This document shows positions 12,558 to 25,300 of a stretch of DNA of 64,000 nucleotides, piece after piece (positions within the stretch are counted from its first letter, which is position 1; every line of letters starts with the position of its first letter). Location: assembly GCA_032718865.1 (NCBI GenBank), contig JALUTQ010000026.1:62001-126000 (forward strand). Direction: 5' to 3'. Both the position numbers and the translations under genes were made by a program. This DNA is from Tilletia caries. Its lineage: Eukaryota; Basidiomycota; Exobasidiomycetes; Tilletiales; Tilletiaceae. Below the pieces are notes generated by a model that was not told the origin of the DNA, ran no database searches, and saw nothing but the letters and a program-made list of their open reading frames with translations.

Positions 12558-15500
12558 GATTGAGGATGATGAGGAGATCGGTGCCTTGATGTCCCTTGGG
12601 GAAAAGGTGAGTGTTGCAGGCGAATGGTCAGTCACCAAATGGCGTCTGGGAAGAGGAGTAAGTACGATGGAGGAGGGAATGTCTTGTACAGCGCACTTTA
12701 TAGAGCGGAGAGCCTGTGCAGGTTCTGCTATCTCTCGAGTCCACGCCGCCACGGAGATGCAGATTCCCGAGCGCATCCTAGATATGTTAAAGCTGTAGTC
12801 GAGTCTCTGGCCTCATATCGTCGCCGCCTCATTTCATTTCATCACCTTCCTTCATGTCGGCCGAGGCCGGTCCGTAAGTGCCCGCAGCCGTCGTCGGCGG
12901 CCAAGGCCAAGCCCGACGTTCGAGTGTCGAGACTACGCAGCCGTTCATCCCCCACTCCCCCCTCTCCTCCATCTTCAATTCAGCTGTCAACAACGTCGCC
13001 TGTTAATTCTCTGTGGTCTGTGAGAATCTCCAATCTCCATGGCCATAGGCCAACGCGGCAATGTCACTGCCAAGTGCCAACACTGAATCACTGACCATGA
13101 CCCACTGCTAGACTGCTGAGTGCTGACCATCTGACCAAGGTGATTTTTTACTTGCGTAACTGACCACCGCCTTTCAGCTGTCAAGTCCTATCCTGTGCGC
13201 TTCCCTATTCATCTCTACCGGTCCGCCTGCTTCGCAGTTCTACATTCAACAATCATCGCTCAGAGCATCGCGTCCCTTATCTGTCTTTTTCCTACAGTCT
13301 TATCATACCATACCCATCTGGCAACTCCTCTCACTTTTGTCTTCACTCCTCGCACATCGTTGATCATGCCATCTTTTTCCTCCATCTTTCGCTTCCGCCT
13401 TCCTCAAGTTTCCAGCAAGCTGCAAAGCATTACGTGCTGAAGACCGCAGTATGCAGCATCAACAGTCAACTTCTGTGAGTGTTAAAGGTGTCTTCCCAGT
13501 TCCCGTTCGGCAAATACTTGACCTTCGAACCCATGTTACATATATGATGTATTTCCAGGATCACGACAACCAGCCTACCTCTCTTGCCATTCTCTCTTAC
13601 ATCCAGGACGGGACGTGACGGCGTACGGACAATGACGCCCGGTCCCTACATGACACCGCCCATCACATCGGCTTCGCTCGGTATGGGCGGTTCAAGCAGC
13701 AGCAGGCCAGCAGCAGCGGTCCCAGTGGCAGTACCAGCCGCTCACCAGCCGTGCCGACCCTGGTGGTGTACAGCATCATACAGCAAACCAATGAGCGGAG
13801 GCTGCCTTCGAAATGCCACATCGGCAATCACTGGACCCTTATCGATTTACTGACGATCTCTCTCCTCCCTTCGAAGAACAGGATGCTCAACTTTCCGAGA
13901 CTGAAGCGCAACGCAGACGAGTGACACGAAACGGCTTTGAAGGCAACAGAGCGAACCCGAACACAATTCATCATCCAACAGGGCGTCTTGATGGAAGCCG
14001 GGTCTGGAGGGAACATGGGCAACCTCACCTTCCATGACGGCCAACACGGCATCTCCATCGGCGACCAGCAAATAGCAATTGACCCTGATAGACCCCCGTT
14101 TCGAGTCGCATCGACGGACAGCAGTGGAGTTGGTCGATGAAATTCCAGAATATGGAGGTGAGGGATACCCCTATTGGGGCTTGAGCTACTAGCGCCACTT
14201 TGCCCTTATTCACTGGCTTTTCATATCTGCAAAACACTCGATAGCACACCTTGGATGAAGCTCACCTTCTCCTCCTTCCGAACAGACGTCTGAAACGGAT
14301 ACCTGACCCGCCTTGGACTCTCCTTTGCAATCATCACTCCCCCATTCTCTGTGCTCTCATCTATTATCCCTGCCAGAAGCCAGAATCGAAATGATGAGCG
14401 TGACGACGGATCGGTGCTCCGAGCTCGACTGCAAGTTTGCCGACTGCTCTGAAGTCTGACCAGCTCAGTCAGACGGAGAAGGTGCGCATTCCGTAGATCG
14501 ACCGGGCGGGAATTCGAGAGAGATTCCAGGTTTCCAACTTAACTGACCGCGGTTTTCCTCCCTCGCGGCTCGCACGACGGCCAGACAATCCTCGGCCTGC
14601 CACACATCGCCAACGTCCAACGACCCGGCTGGGCGCGGGCTCAAGATTCAAGCACAAGGCATCGCTCTTTGCATCATTAGGCGGCGGGCTTTCCCGAGTC
14701 CCGCCCCTCCATCATATCCTTGGTGCTTCGCTTCCCCTCGGTCAGCACCGCACATCGCTCAGAGCATCCTGCATTCCATCGTCCGCAGTCGAGGCCTCCC
14801 GGTCGCCCGGGGACTACATTCTACAGCAATAACAGCAGACACCAAAGATCGAACACCGTCCGCATCAGCAACAGTCACGCACCCCACAGCAGCCATCCCA
14901 CAACTCGACAGGTCTCTCATCTGCCTCGACTCATGTCTCATAGCTTCAAGCCTCAAGCATATCCGTAATCCGCGCGACCGCAACCAGCTCAGAGCAATCG
15001 CAAGCGCATGCAGAAACATTTAGACGGCCCTCTCCTCCTTCGTCCCCCACGGCTCCACGATCCATCCGGATCCATCGGCGTTGCGGGCGGCGCCCAAGTA
15101 GCAACAGTAGTGAGTTTCGAGGTCTTTTTGAGCATGTACATCTACCATACGCCCCCCTTCAGAGCAGCATCCTCAATCAGCCAGCCACATCTATGCCTGT
15201 TTTCTGTTTTACCTTTCCTCTTCCCTCATGCAAAATTCGAGCCCATGATTGATCGTCCATCACCTGCGGCCTGAGTACCGGAAACTTGCCAGAATGCCAC
15301 ACATGTTGATGACTACTATCGATCTAACCATATGTAGGTCAGCCCACGGGTCACGGTTGGGCCGAAGGCTCTTCCAGACTTGTCTCATCAAGGGACAAGG
15401 GTGCTGCAGCTACTGTAATGAGGAAAGTCGCTAATTAACCAGAGCTCATAATGATCCCAAACCTGCACTCGCCAGCGTCCGGGTTCGGATCGTCCGTGGC

Positions 15501-15810
15501 AAGCGGAAGGCACGCATGGGCAGCCGGAGATTTGATGCGTGCAGCGTGTTCGTGGGAGGTGACATGGCCGACGCGCGCGTGAGAAGCTGCAGAACCACTT
15601 GCTCCGCACCGAGACCCACGAAATATCTGCTGCTATCTCCAGTGAAGAGTGTAACTTGTGGCTGACCATCCCTGGTATTGCCGTCTTTCTCTGGTGCCAT
15701 ATTTGCCAGCTGCATGGGCTGGGCTAATATTCCCATTCCCCTTCCCTTCATCCTCTTCCTCTGCGTACGTTGTCTTCCCAGCTTTAACACTCGCTTCAGG
15801 TTAGACAACT
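12558..15810. other. 3.2 kb without a supported gene
   Basis: Several short open frames occur, for example on the plus strand at 13584-13853, 13813-14037 and 13937-14140. They overlap in different frames, so a decayed gene is possible, but I recognise no domain. Gln/Ser-rich low complexity lies near 13690-13740. No transposon ends, tRNA or further UBL units were found. Confidence 0.4.
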
Positions 15811-16953
15811 CTATGGTATCGGAACTTGGTAGTGTCGGGAGGAACAATTGATTCTTCGGATTGGATCATTAGGAGAGCGGTAAAGGGTTCCTTCGTTCCT
15901 TCCCCGTTGGCCCATTCTATTCTCGTCGATAGAGTCAGCTCGTGTCATTTCGCCGTATCCGACGTCCTTCAAAAGGCGGATGGTCGACCCAGGTTTGACG
16001 TCGTAGTCGCAAAGCATATAGCCGCAGCCGAAAGAGAGTCGTTCGCTTCTGAAAAAGAGGCGCTGAATGTCCGTGGGAATACCTGACTTGGCCTCGATCT
16101 TGTCCATCACGCTGTCGATCTTTTCCCGTGGCTTGACCTCGAGGACGAAAATCTCGCCTAGAAAGTTGTCGATGCTGTGAATGGGTTTGAGAGATTGTTT
16201 TGTCAATGCCGCATGCCAAAAATTTGACGCCTGGTTAGGGGTACTTGTTACATACAAGATCCGCATGGTCTCGGATGCTGACGAGACTGGTTCTCTCGAT
16301 TTTGCCAAGGCATGATTGCGGTCGGGACTGGTCTCGCCCTGGGTGCTGTCGTTAGAAATGGTGCTGTTGTTGTGTGGCCGGTTTCCATGGACAGCGAGCC
16401 GCTGCTCATAAATCGAGACGCCGTCCTTGTCCTGAATCTTGGTTGCCAGCTTATCGGCGATCTCCGATGACTCGATCTCGATGATGACCGTCCTTCCAGA
16501 AAGGGTCTTGTTACTATGGCTGAAGGGTCAGAGACGACTTAGATCAGTACCAGGACCAAGGAGGGTACCAGCGCGCGCTACGTGGCGACTGTGAAGGCTC
16601 ATACTCACAAGGTCGGCAAGGTTGCGGATGCCGATGAGGTTGGTGCCGTGGATCCCCCCAAGGCAAGGCAGCGTTCGAGAAGGGACTCGTGTCGGATTCT
16701 GTTGTTGGAAATGGTACGGTCGTCGTGCAGCCGGTCACCGTCGAGCGTGAGGCGCTGTTCGTACAAAGGCGCGCCTTCCTTGTCGTGGATTTTCTTTGTC
16801 AGCTTGTCGACGGCCTCTGAACTGTCGATGTCGAACGTGACGGTGTTGCCAGAAACGGAGGTGAAGCTGTGGCTGAGGAGTCAGAGTTTGTGAGCAGGGT
16901 ACCGACGCGTGCTGAGACGCAACTTGACATTGGTGTACTCACGAGGTCTGCAT
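15811..16953 (-). CDS. Tandem ubiquitin-like protein D (three units)
   Basis: Four exons (16943-16953, 16609-16872, 16256-16519, 15811-16174) splice to 300 residues. Unit 1 is the best preserved in the family: TVTFDIDSSEAVDKLTKKIH, DKEGAPLYEQRLTLDGDRL, DDRTISNNRIRHESLLER, then CLALGG. That LGG aligns with the ubiquitin C-terminus, but about 16 more residues follow before unit 2, so any free Gly-Gly would need cleavage. Relative to ubiquitin, positions equivalent to Ile44, Lys48 and Lys63 are Thr, Asp and His. Unit 2 keeps TKIQDKDGVSIYEQRL but no Gly-Gly. Unit 3 (from about 180) keeps EIFVLEVKPREKIDSV and AKSGIPTDIQRLFF, with a basic tail of about 45 residues. The two internal unit exons are both 264 bases. 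Function is unknown. Confidence 0.78.
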
Positions 16954-17085
16954 TGTTTTTGATGCTGATAGAGTGGATGCTGATGAGGCTGTTGATTTTG
17001 GTGTAAGTGCGTACGTGTGTGCGTACGTGTGTGTGCGGATGAGGGCCGTGGAAGTGGGTGGTTGCGTGGGCGGTGTGACTTATTG

Positions 17086-17103
17086 TGAGGCGTGGGAAAC
17101 TCT
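17086..17103. promoter_or_regulatory. Conserved 18-bp element upstream of UBL gene D
   Basis: Same sequence as at 8383-8400 and 10901-10918, here 133 bp upstream of the gene D ATG. The remaining upstream sequence differs more from genes A and B, so retention of this block is notable. A (gtgcgtac)-type GT-rich stretch lies next to it at 17005-17035. Confidence 0.55.
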
Positions 17104-17269
17104 GCGACTTCACAATCTTGACGCCCACATCTTTCATCCAGCATTCTTTCGGGCTGCTGGTGGGCACAAAACGACCGCTTTTATCTCCACTGAAGGCGGG
17201 GGAGGGGCAAGACTGGATTACATGCAGAAAGAGAGCGGACGGCAAATAGTACTGGTACAACAAAGATTA

Positions 17270-17800
17270 TGATGCAGTACAGGAACGGGTCAACGTCGAA
17301 GGTAGACCGTCTTGTGGTCGAGGAAGCACTTGGAGAGCAGGGACAGGTTGCGGCAGTACGGTATTCTGCTTCCGTCCGTCGACCTCGAAGAAGGAGATGT
17401 CCTCCTGCCGATCGATCTCGTTCCCCGGCGGGTGGACAAGGGTGCAACTTGACCCGATCACGACGGAGGACAAAGGCAGAGGGGAACGTAGCCGAGAACA
17501 CATCTCGCAGTCCGCAGATGTAGAGGGTGTCGATGTAGGAGTATTCGATTCGGATACGGACTGAAGTAACGATGTCTCGATCCTCGAACTTCGCCCATCT
17601 GGATCTTGTTCAGATTCTTGACGCGCGAGATCTCGGACACGGACTGGGTCATACTGCCCGACGTGCCGCAGTTTCTCGACCTCGGCCGCCTTGGAGAACG
17701 TCGCTGGCTGCTCGTCGTCGTCGTCGTCGGCCTGGCTTACTCTGGCAGGTGAAGAAGCAGCTAACGACGTGGAGGCTTCTTGAGCAAGTTGGTCTGCTGA
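17270..17800 (-). pseudogene. Decayed MYST histone acetyltransferase fragment (ESA1/Tip60 type)
   Basis: Recognisable MYST blocks appear in order but in changing frames: [13 protein letters not shown], then [71 protein letters not shown] and FDVDPFLYC. At least four frame changes occur in about 450 bases with no room for introns. The acetyl-CoA-binding and C-terminal parts are missing to the left of 17270, where the UBL D upstream region begins. The right end runs up to the SF3B1 5' end. It is non-functional as it stands; assembly indels are a less likely alternative because neighbouring genes are intact. Confidence 0.82.
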
Positions 17801-18099
17801 GGCGCGGCTGCTCCTGCGTGTCGTGCTGGCGTGCCCGCTGCTGTGGTCTTGCGCTTCTCCTGGGATGAAAATTATGCGTCTGCGTCTGCGTCTGCGTTGG
17901 GCTTGCTGCGTGGGCGGATGATTGCGAGGCGTGAGTTGCGCGCCGGATGGAGAGGATCTCTGCGCTGCGCTGCGCTGCGCTGCTCGTGTTCTGACTGCTG
18001 CTGCTGTTATTTGTGCTCGTCGATGTCGATGTCGAGCTGGAAGATGAAGATGGAGATGAGCTCGACGACGACCATCTCGACATCGCCAGCGTTGACAGA

Positions 18100-21000
18100 A
18101 TGACAGCAGACGACGAGGAGATCCGCAAGCTCCAGCTCGCACGCGCAGCCGCACGCCGCACCGCCAACAACACCGCAGCCGCAGCCAGCACCAGCAGCAA
18201 GAAGTATCTTACTGAGCTCCCTCTCGAGCACCAGCATGACCAGGACGGGGACGACGACGGCAGCAGCAGCAGCAATCCACTCGACCGCTTCACCGCACCA
18301 CAGCATCTCCTACACGAGTTCGCAGGCCAAGGCGACGACGACGACAACGACCCACTCGCACAGCGCGCAAACGAGCGCACCATTGCCGCACGCCAGAACG
18401 ACTACCACCTCAGAAGATTCAACCGCAGCCTCGACGACGACCCAGCAGCAGCAGGCGCACCAGGACCAGGAGCGACGGGCGAAGATGGCAGCAGCGACGA
18501 CCCAGCCAGCGCATACAAGCATGCCATGCGCAGGGCAGAGGTCGAGCGCGAGGAGGACCGTGTCCGCAAGATTCTCGAACAGCGACAGCGTGAGGCTGCC
18601 ATTGCCACGGGGGAGAGCGAGGACGCAGCCGCAGCCGCACTCGCCGGCGACAAGACCCCTCCCATGCGGCCCTCCGCTGCAGGTGATGACGACGGCAGTG
18701 GCGGGCGCACGCCGACTTACAGCAAGAAGCGCAGGTGGGACGGCGCAGACTCGGAAGCGCCTCTCGCAGAAGCAGCACAGGTACAACATCCTCCCAACGG
18801 CGGCGACACCCAGCAGGAGGCCCCTCGCAAGCGCAGATCACGCTGGGACGAGACTCCCGATGTAGCAGTCGGCGACGTCGACATGGCTTTGGTATCAGCA
18901 GGAGAGGGGACAGTAGCACCTTCGGAAACACCCAGGAAATCATCACGATGGGACCAGACACCCGTCGCGCCCTCCGCACCAGGCTTTGGCGGAGCCATGA
19001 CAACGTCATCCATGGCCAACGGCGCAAATGCTCTCTCCTCCAATGGCACCATAGGCGGATCCCGCTACATGTCCGACGACGAGCTCGACGGCATCCTACC
19101 AGCAGAGGGATACAAGATCGTCGAACCCCCGCCAAACTATGCGCCCATCCGCACTCCCGCACGCAAGCTCCTCGACACACCCGTACCCCTCGAAGGAGGC
19201 GGCGGCTTCATGATGCAGGATGAAGCAGCCACACGCGCACAGCTCGAGGCCGTCCTTCCCAATCTACCGACGGACATCCCGGGCGTCGGCCAACTGGCCT
19301 ACTTCAAACCTGAGGACCAGCAGTACTTTGAGAAGATCCTCAAACCGGACGAAGATGGCTTCGGAGCTGAGCTTACTGTCGAAGAGCTCAAAGAGCGCAA
19401 GATCATGCGGCTCCTTCTCAAGATCAAGAACGGCACCCCACCCATGCGCAAGACGGCCCTTCGGCAGATCACCGACAAGGCCCGTGAATTCGGCGCGGGC
19501 CCGCTCTTTGATAAGATCCTGCCGCTCCTCATGGAACGCTCGCTCGAGGATCAGGAACGGCACCTGCTCGTGAAAGTCATCGACCGCATCCTCTACAAGC
19601 TCGACGACCTCGTCCGCCCCTACGTTCACCGCATCCTCGTCGTCATCGAGCCGCTACTCATCGACGAGGACTACTACGCCCGGCTGGAGGGGCGGGAGAT
19701 TATTTCGAATCTGTCGAAGGCGGCTGGGTTGGCGCATATGATCTCTACGATGCGGCCGGATATCGACCATGTGGATGAGTATGTAAGGAATACGACGGCA
19801 CGCGCGTTCGCAGTCGTCGCCTCGGCCCTCGGCATCCCCGCCCTCCTACCCTTCCTCCGCGTCGTCTGTCGGTCCAAGAAGAGCTGGCAGGCCAGACACA
19901 CGGGCATGCGCATCATCCAGCAGATCGCCATCATGCTCGGCTGTGCGGTCCTGCCCCACCTCAAGGCGCTCGTCGACTGTGTCGAGCGAGGGCTGGACGA
20001 CGATCAGCAGAAGGTGAAGACGATGACGGCGTTGGCGCTGGCTGCGCTTGCGGAGGCGGCGGCGCCGTATGGTATTGAGTCCTTTGAGAACGTGCTCAAG
20101 CCGCTGTGGATGGGCATCCGGCAGCACCGCGGGAAGGGACTTGCCGCTTTTCTCAAAGCGATCGGCTTCATCATCCCGCTCATGGACGCCGAGTCTACCG
20201 TGTTCTTCGTGAAGGAGGTCACACCCACGCTCATCCGCGAGTTCCAGTCGGCCGACGAGGAGATGAAGAAGATCGTGCTGAAGGTGGTCAAGCAGTGTGC
20301 GGCCACCGATGGCGTCACTGGTCATTTTTTGCGGGAGGAGATGCTTCCCGAGTTCTTCAAGAACTTCTGGGTCCGGCGCATGGCGCTCGATAAGCGGAAC
20401 TACAAGCAGGTCGTCGAGACTACGGTGGAGCTCGCGCAGAAGACGGGCGTGACGGAGATCGTGGGCCGGATCGTGAATGAGCTGAAGGACGAGAGCGAGC
20501 CGTACCGGAAGATGGTGATCGAGACGATCTCCAAGGTCGTCGCGGGACTCGGCTCGGCGGATATTGACGAACGGCTGGAGGTGCAGCTCATCGATGGACT
20601 CATCTACGCCTTCCAGGAGCAGACGGTCGAGGATCAGGTGATCCTGGACGGATTTGGGACGATTGTGAACGCGCTCGGCATGCGCTGTAAGCCCTACCTC
20701 TCCCAGATCGTCACCACCATCCTGTGGCGGCTGGGCAACAAGAACGCCAAGACGCGCCAACAGGCCGCAGACCTCGTCACCAAACTCGCAGTAGTAATCC
20801 GACACTGCGGCGAAGACGCGCTCCTCTCCAAGCTCGGCGTCGGCCTCTTCGAGCAGCTCGGCGAAGAGTTCCCGGAAGCGCTGGCGAGCATCATCTCTGC
20901 CATCAGCGCGGTGGCGAACGTGGTGGGCATGACGTCGATGAACCCGCCGATTAAGGATCTGTTACCCCGGATGACTCCCATTTTGAGGAATCGGCATGAG

Positions 21001-22074
21001 AAGGTGCAGGAGGCGAGTATTAATTTGATTGGGCGGATTGCGGATCGTGGGGCGGAGTTCGTTAGTCCGAGGGAGTGGATGCGGATTACTTTTGAGCTGT
21101 TGGATTTGTTAAAGGTTCGTCTTGAACCCCCTCTCTTTCCCGTGCGTTTGAGGGATGGATGAATGGGCTGACCTTCCCGCCACAATGTTCTTTTTGCAGG
21201 CACACAAGCGCGCGATCAGACGGGCGGCTGTGAACAGCTTTGGTTATATTGCCAAGGCGATTGGGCCGCAAGATGTCCTCCAGGTCCTCTTGACCAATCT
21301 GCGAGTCCAGGAGCGCCAAAGTCGTGTGTGCTCGACGGTTGCAATCGCCATCGTCGGTGAGTCTTTGAACCTAGTTCCCCTTCCTATCGCCTATAAAGAG
21401 CTGACGCTTCATCTTCCTCGCTGTGCAGCCGAGACATGTTCACCCTTCACCACGATCCCGCACATCCTCCAAGAATACCGCACCCCGGAGCTGAACGTGC
21501 GCAACGGCTGCCTGAAAGCGCTCAGTTTCCTGTTCGAGTACATCGGCGAGATGGGTAAAGACTACGTGAACAGCGTGGTCACGCTGCTCGAGGATGCGCT
21601 CATGGATCGGGATCATGTGCATCGGCAGACGGCGGCGGCGATCGTCAAGCATATCGCGTTGGGGTGAGTGTACCAAGTTTGCTCGGGGGAGTTTGAGAGA
21701 GGGGGGATGTGAGCTGACGTTTTTTTTTCTCGATTTCTTCTACTCTGACTGACAGCGTCGTCGGACTCGGACAGGAGGAAGCCCTCCTGCACCTGCTCAA
21801 CCTCGTCTGGCCCAACATCTTCGAGACCTCCCCGCACCTGATCGGCGGCATCATGGACGCCATCGAAGCCCTGCGTCCCGCCCTGGGCCCCGGTTTGATC
21901 ATGAACTACACGCTCCCCGGGCTCTTTCACCCGGCAAGGAAGGTGCGGGAGGTGTATGCGCGGATCTACAATACAACGTATTTGCAGGCGCAGGAGGCGA
22001 TGGTGCCGTACTACCCGGACTTTGGCGAGTTGGAGGGGCGGTATCGGAGGACGGAGCTGTACGCTTTCCTGTAG
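18100..22074 (+). CDS. Splicing factor 3B subunit 1 (SF3B1 / Prp10 / Hsh155)
   Basis: Core U2 snRNP protein that clamps the branch-site duplex. Four exons (18100-21114, 21200-21356, 21429-21663, 21756-22074) give 1241 residues (human 1304). The N-terminal third is low-complexity and acidic, with U2AF-ligand-type Arg-Trp-Asp motifs ([26 protein letters not shown]). The rest is the HEAT superhelix with near-invariant blocks such as [65 protein letters not shown] and [12 protein letters not shown]. The frame is open upstream to a GTG at 18013 but the first ATG is at 18100, with adenine at -3. Donors gttcgt, gtgagt and gtgagt; acceptors gcag, gcag and acag. Confidence 0.96.
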
Positions 22075-22329
22075 GCAAACTTCCTTTGTTTTCTCCCTCT
22101 CTGTCGTAAAAAAACTTTGGAAAACTTGAAGCAGAAACTGCACGTAACATCAGGCTGCGAGATCCCGACCGCTTGCTTTACGTTGGGTCCGAGACTCATG
22201 CCCATAGCCTGTCTGGACGGTTCTGCAAACTGAGGATATCGATGGAATTTAACACGCACAAGGAAGCACGGACAGGAAGCACGAACAAAAGGAGAGAAAG
22301 AAGGGACGTTTTCCATGGATAACGGATGT
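22075..22329. other. Convergent 3' flank of SF3B1 and TPR protein 1
   Basis: 255 bp between two stop codons facing each other. It must contain both transcript ends. No gene was seen. Confidence 0.5.
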
Positions 22330-25300
22330 TCAATGTTCTCGACAGCCCCACACCGTGTCTTGATCGATGAGAGTGCAGCACTGAAGGCTGTCCACGAAGC
22401 CCGTTCCGGGCAGCATGTCCGCCTGCAGAGCATACTTGGCCGCCTCCATAGGCTGCTCCGTCGCCTCCAGGATGCCCGCCTTGAGCAGTAGCGCCGTCTT
22501 ATACGTCTCCGGACCACACTTGGCCCCACCCTCGCTCATCTCGAGAGCCTCATCAACGTGCTCGAGAGCTTCGTCCATACGCTCGCTCTCCAGCATGATC
22601 CCCGCCAAGATGACGAGCAGGTGCGGGATGACGTGATCGATCGGTTCCAAGTTTTTCTCGATCCCCCATCGGCGCCGTGTACCACTCGCCAACGTCCGAG
22701 CATGCATGATGGCGGTGTCGATATCCCGCTGGGCGGCCGTACGGTCGCCGAGGGAGACAGCTACTCCCGCCATCCATCCCAGGATGAGAAGGTAGATCGG
22801 CGCTTTCGCGCAATATCGCAACGTCCGCCGCTCCTTGTCCTTCTCGCTACCCCGAGAAACTGGTTGAGAATCGCGCACGAGCTTGAGACTCTGTCGAAGC
22901 GTCTTCAGCGCGTCGTCCGGTCGACCAAGCATCCACTCCGCATACCCCTTGATGGCAACCGGTTCCGCCAGACACAGCTTCGCCATCGGCTCCGTCACTT
23001 TCGTCGCAGCGCGAAAGACCGTCTCGGCCCGCTGAGCCTCATCGAACGCTTCTGCGTACCGACCGACTTGGGAAAGGAGGAAGGCGTGGCATGAAGCGAG
23101 AGAGGCGACGATGTTCATCCCTCGCCAGCTCGACTTGTCGATCTGCTGTTGCGAATCGCTCAACTGATACTCGACCGCTGTCGACATGGCCTCCGCGGCT
23201 TTGTCGTACTGGCCGGTACAGCGGAGTTGGAGCGCATAGCCGGCGTAGACGCGCGCGGCTTTTCGATTGAAGTGGTCCGGCCACGCCACCATAAGTCGGG
23301 TATAGATCTGTCGAGCTTCGTCGTAGTCGCGCAACGATTCCTGGGCAGTCGCGCCAGGAAGTCTGGCCTTCCAGTGAAGTGTATCGGTCAGGAAAGGCTC
23401 GTATGCGTTTGGTGTGGCGGCAATGATGTCTCGATAGATATGGACCATCTCCCCTGCACTTTTGAAATGTTGGCTCAGCCTAGCACTGGGAGGGTCCTCA
23501 ATGCAGTTGTGTACCAAGAGCGCTTCTTGGAGCGTGATTCTGCCACAGCAGGCCGGTACTTTCGTCCATTTGAAGTTGTTCAACGTGGTCGAGGGGTGCT
23601 GACCCTGGCATGCGTGGAACCGATCAAGAATCACGATAGTCGCTTCCAGCAGTGACCGTATTGCTCGAGCAAGCAGCTCTCTGCCCGTCACATATGTCGG
23701 TTGGGCTGTGGTCAAAGCGCGCAGGGTGTTGACAGCGTGCTCCGCGACCACACAGGACCGGTATCCCAAGAAAAGCTTTTGTGCTTTGCTGGAGTTCCCT
23801 TCCCCGTTGTTGATCCCGCTGAGACAAAGCAGAGCGGTCGCATAGGCAGTCTGGAGCCCGCCTAGAGGCGCTAGACAAAGGCTTCGACGCTTGTTGAGCA
23901 AGGGCATCAAGATCTGAATGCCGTCTTCTGCCGCCCGGACTGCTTCGAGATGCCGGCCCGCATGGTATGTAGAGACGGAGAGTGCGCCGAGAGCGCTGGC
24001 TAGATTGATCTTCATCGTTTTGCTGGTCGGTTCGCGCTCAGAAGCTTCCCGATAGACGACGACGAGCATCTCAGCGATGACAGCAGCCTCGGACATAAAG
24101 TCGAGCTTTGCAAAAAGGATGAGGAGGAGGTGAAGAGTCAAGTGGATGTCCGGGCCTGCCATCGTCTTTTCGATAGTATTGATTCGTCTGAACCACGCTG
24201 ACATGCGCCGTCGCACGGTATCCTTCCACTTGGTGAGGTGAATCACGTCCCTGAAAGCGAACCAAGAGACGTGTGTTTCGTATCTGAGCTTGCGGATCAA
24301 GGATTCAGAATGGGACGTGTCCGATGCTGCTGGGTCTTGCGTTCCTATGCCATCCTCATCTCCGTGCTTTCGCTTACGGCTACTTGCTTTCTTCTTGACG
24401 ATGTCCAGGTTGATGAGGCGAAGGAAGGTGAACAAGGGAGCGAGTTGAGATACCTTTGGATATTGTGAGCCGAGAGAAATCCAAAGGTGGTCGACCCGGA
24501 ACCGATTGAGACCTTTTGCGACAGCCTCCTTCAGAGCCTGGGTGACTACTGGAACGGTCATCAAGGACCGGTTCTCAAGGACAGGCGGACCGGCCGCGAT
24601 GTTGTGGATTTTGTGGACCATGCCGAACTTCTTGCGGCACTCGGATACAATCTTGCGAAGCTCCTTGGCCAATTTGGCCATATCGGTTAAGAAGCTTCCG
24701 CGGCGTCGACTTCGAGTAACCAATGATGAGGTGGCGTGTGCGAATTGACGCTGCCTGTAGCCTTTGAGACTTGCACGCAGGAGGCAAAGGAGAATGTAGG
24801 CGCTAGTACCCGGCACATCGTACTCCTTGGAAAGTTTGGGATGCGCCATGACGTCCTCCCATAGCGAGACGACCATCTCGGCAAGTCGGACGCATTGAGG
24901 TTTTTGGCTCTTGAGGCGCGCGGTCCAGCAGATGATCGCTCTGACATTATCGAGACCGTCTCCAATCGGATCGGCGTGCATTGGCAAGGAAGCAGCGAGC
25001 TTTCGGAACCTATCCAGAAGATCCTTTGGCGCTCGAACACGAGAGAAGTCTCGCACATGGTATCTCGAGTCGATGACTTTGATATCGCATTTCCCGGGCC
25101 GCAGAAGACAGGGTCAGTATCGGATACTTTCGCGGCGTGTCCTAGTGAAGAAGTCTGCTCACTTTTCGTACTGATACGGAACCCGTCATCTTTGAAATAG
25201 AAGTCGCGGACCTTCTTGCTGAGTTCGCTTGGGGTCAGGACGCCCACCCGAAGGCCCTCGAGACCGTCGACCTCATCTTCCGAGTCCGCAGCAGACGAGC

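Noticed and set aside
16256..16266. Separate start codon for a fifth UBL gene (ATG at 16266)
   Set aside because: The ATG is the internal Met of the unit 2/3 junction, as in gene C; joining the exons gives one 300-residue frame.
18013..18099. SF3B1 start at 18013
   Set aside because: The codon there is GTG; the first in-frame ATG is 18100, and the extra residues are low-complexity.
17267..18154. A 295-codon minus-strand open frame as a gene of its own
   Set aside because: Its right half is antisense to the SF3B1 N-terminus and its left half mixes one frame of the MYST relic; it matches no single protein.
19846..20805. 319-codon frame antisense to SF3B1
   Set aside because: It is a shadow of a highly conserved coding exon with strong third-position GC.
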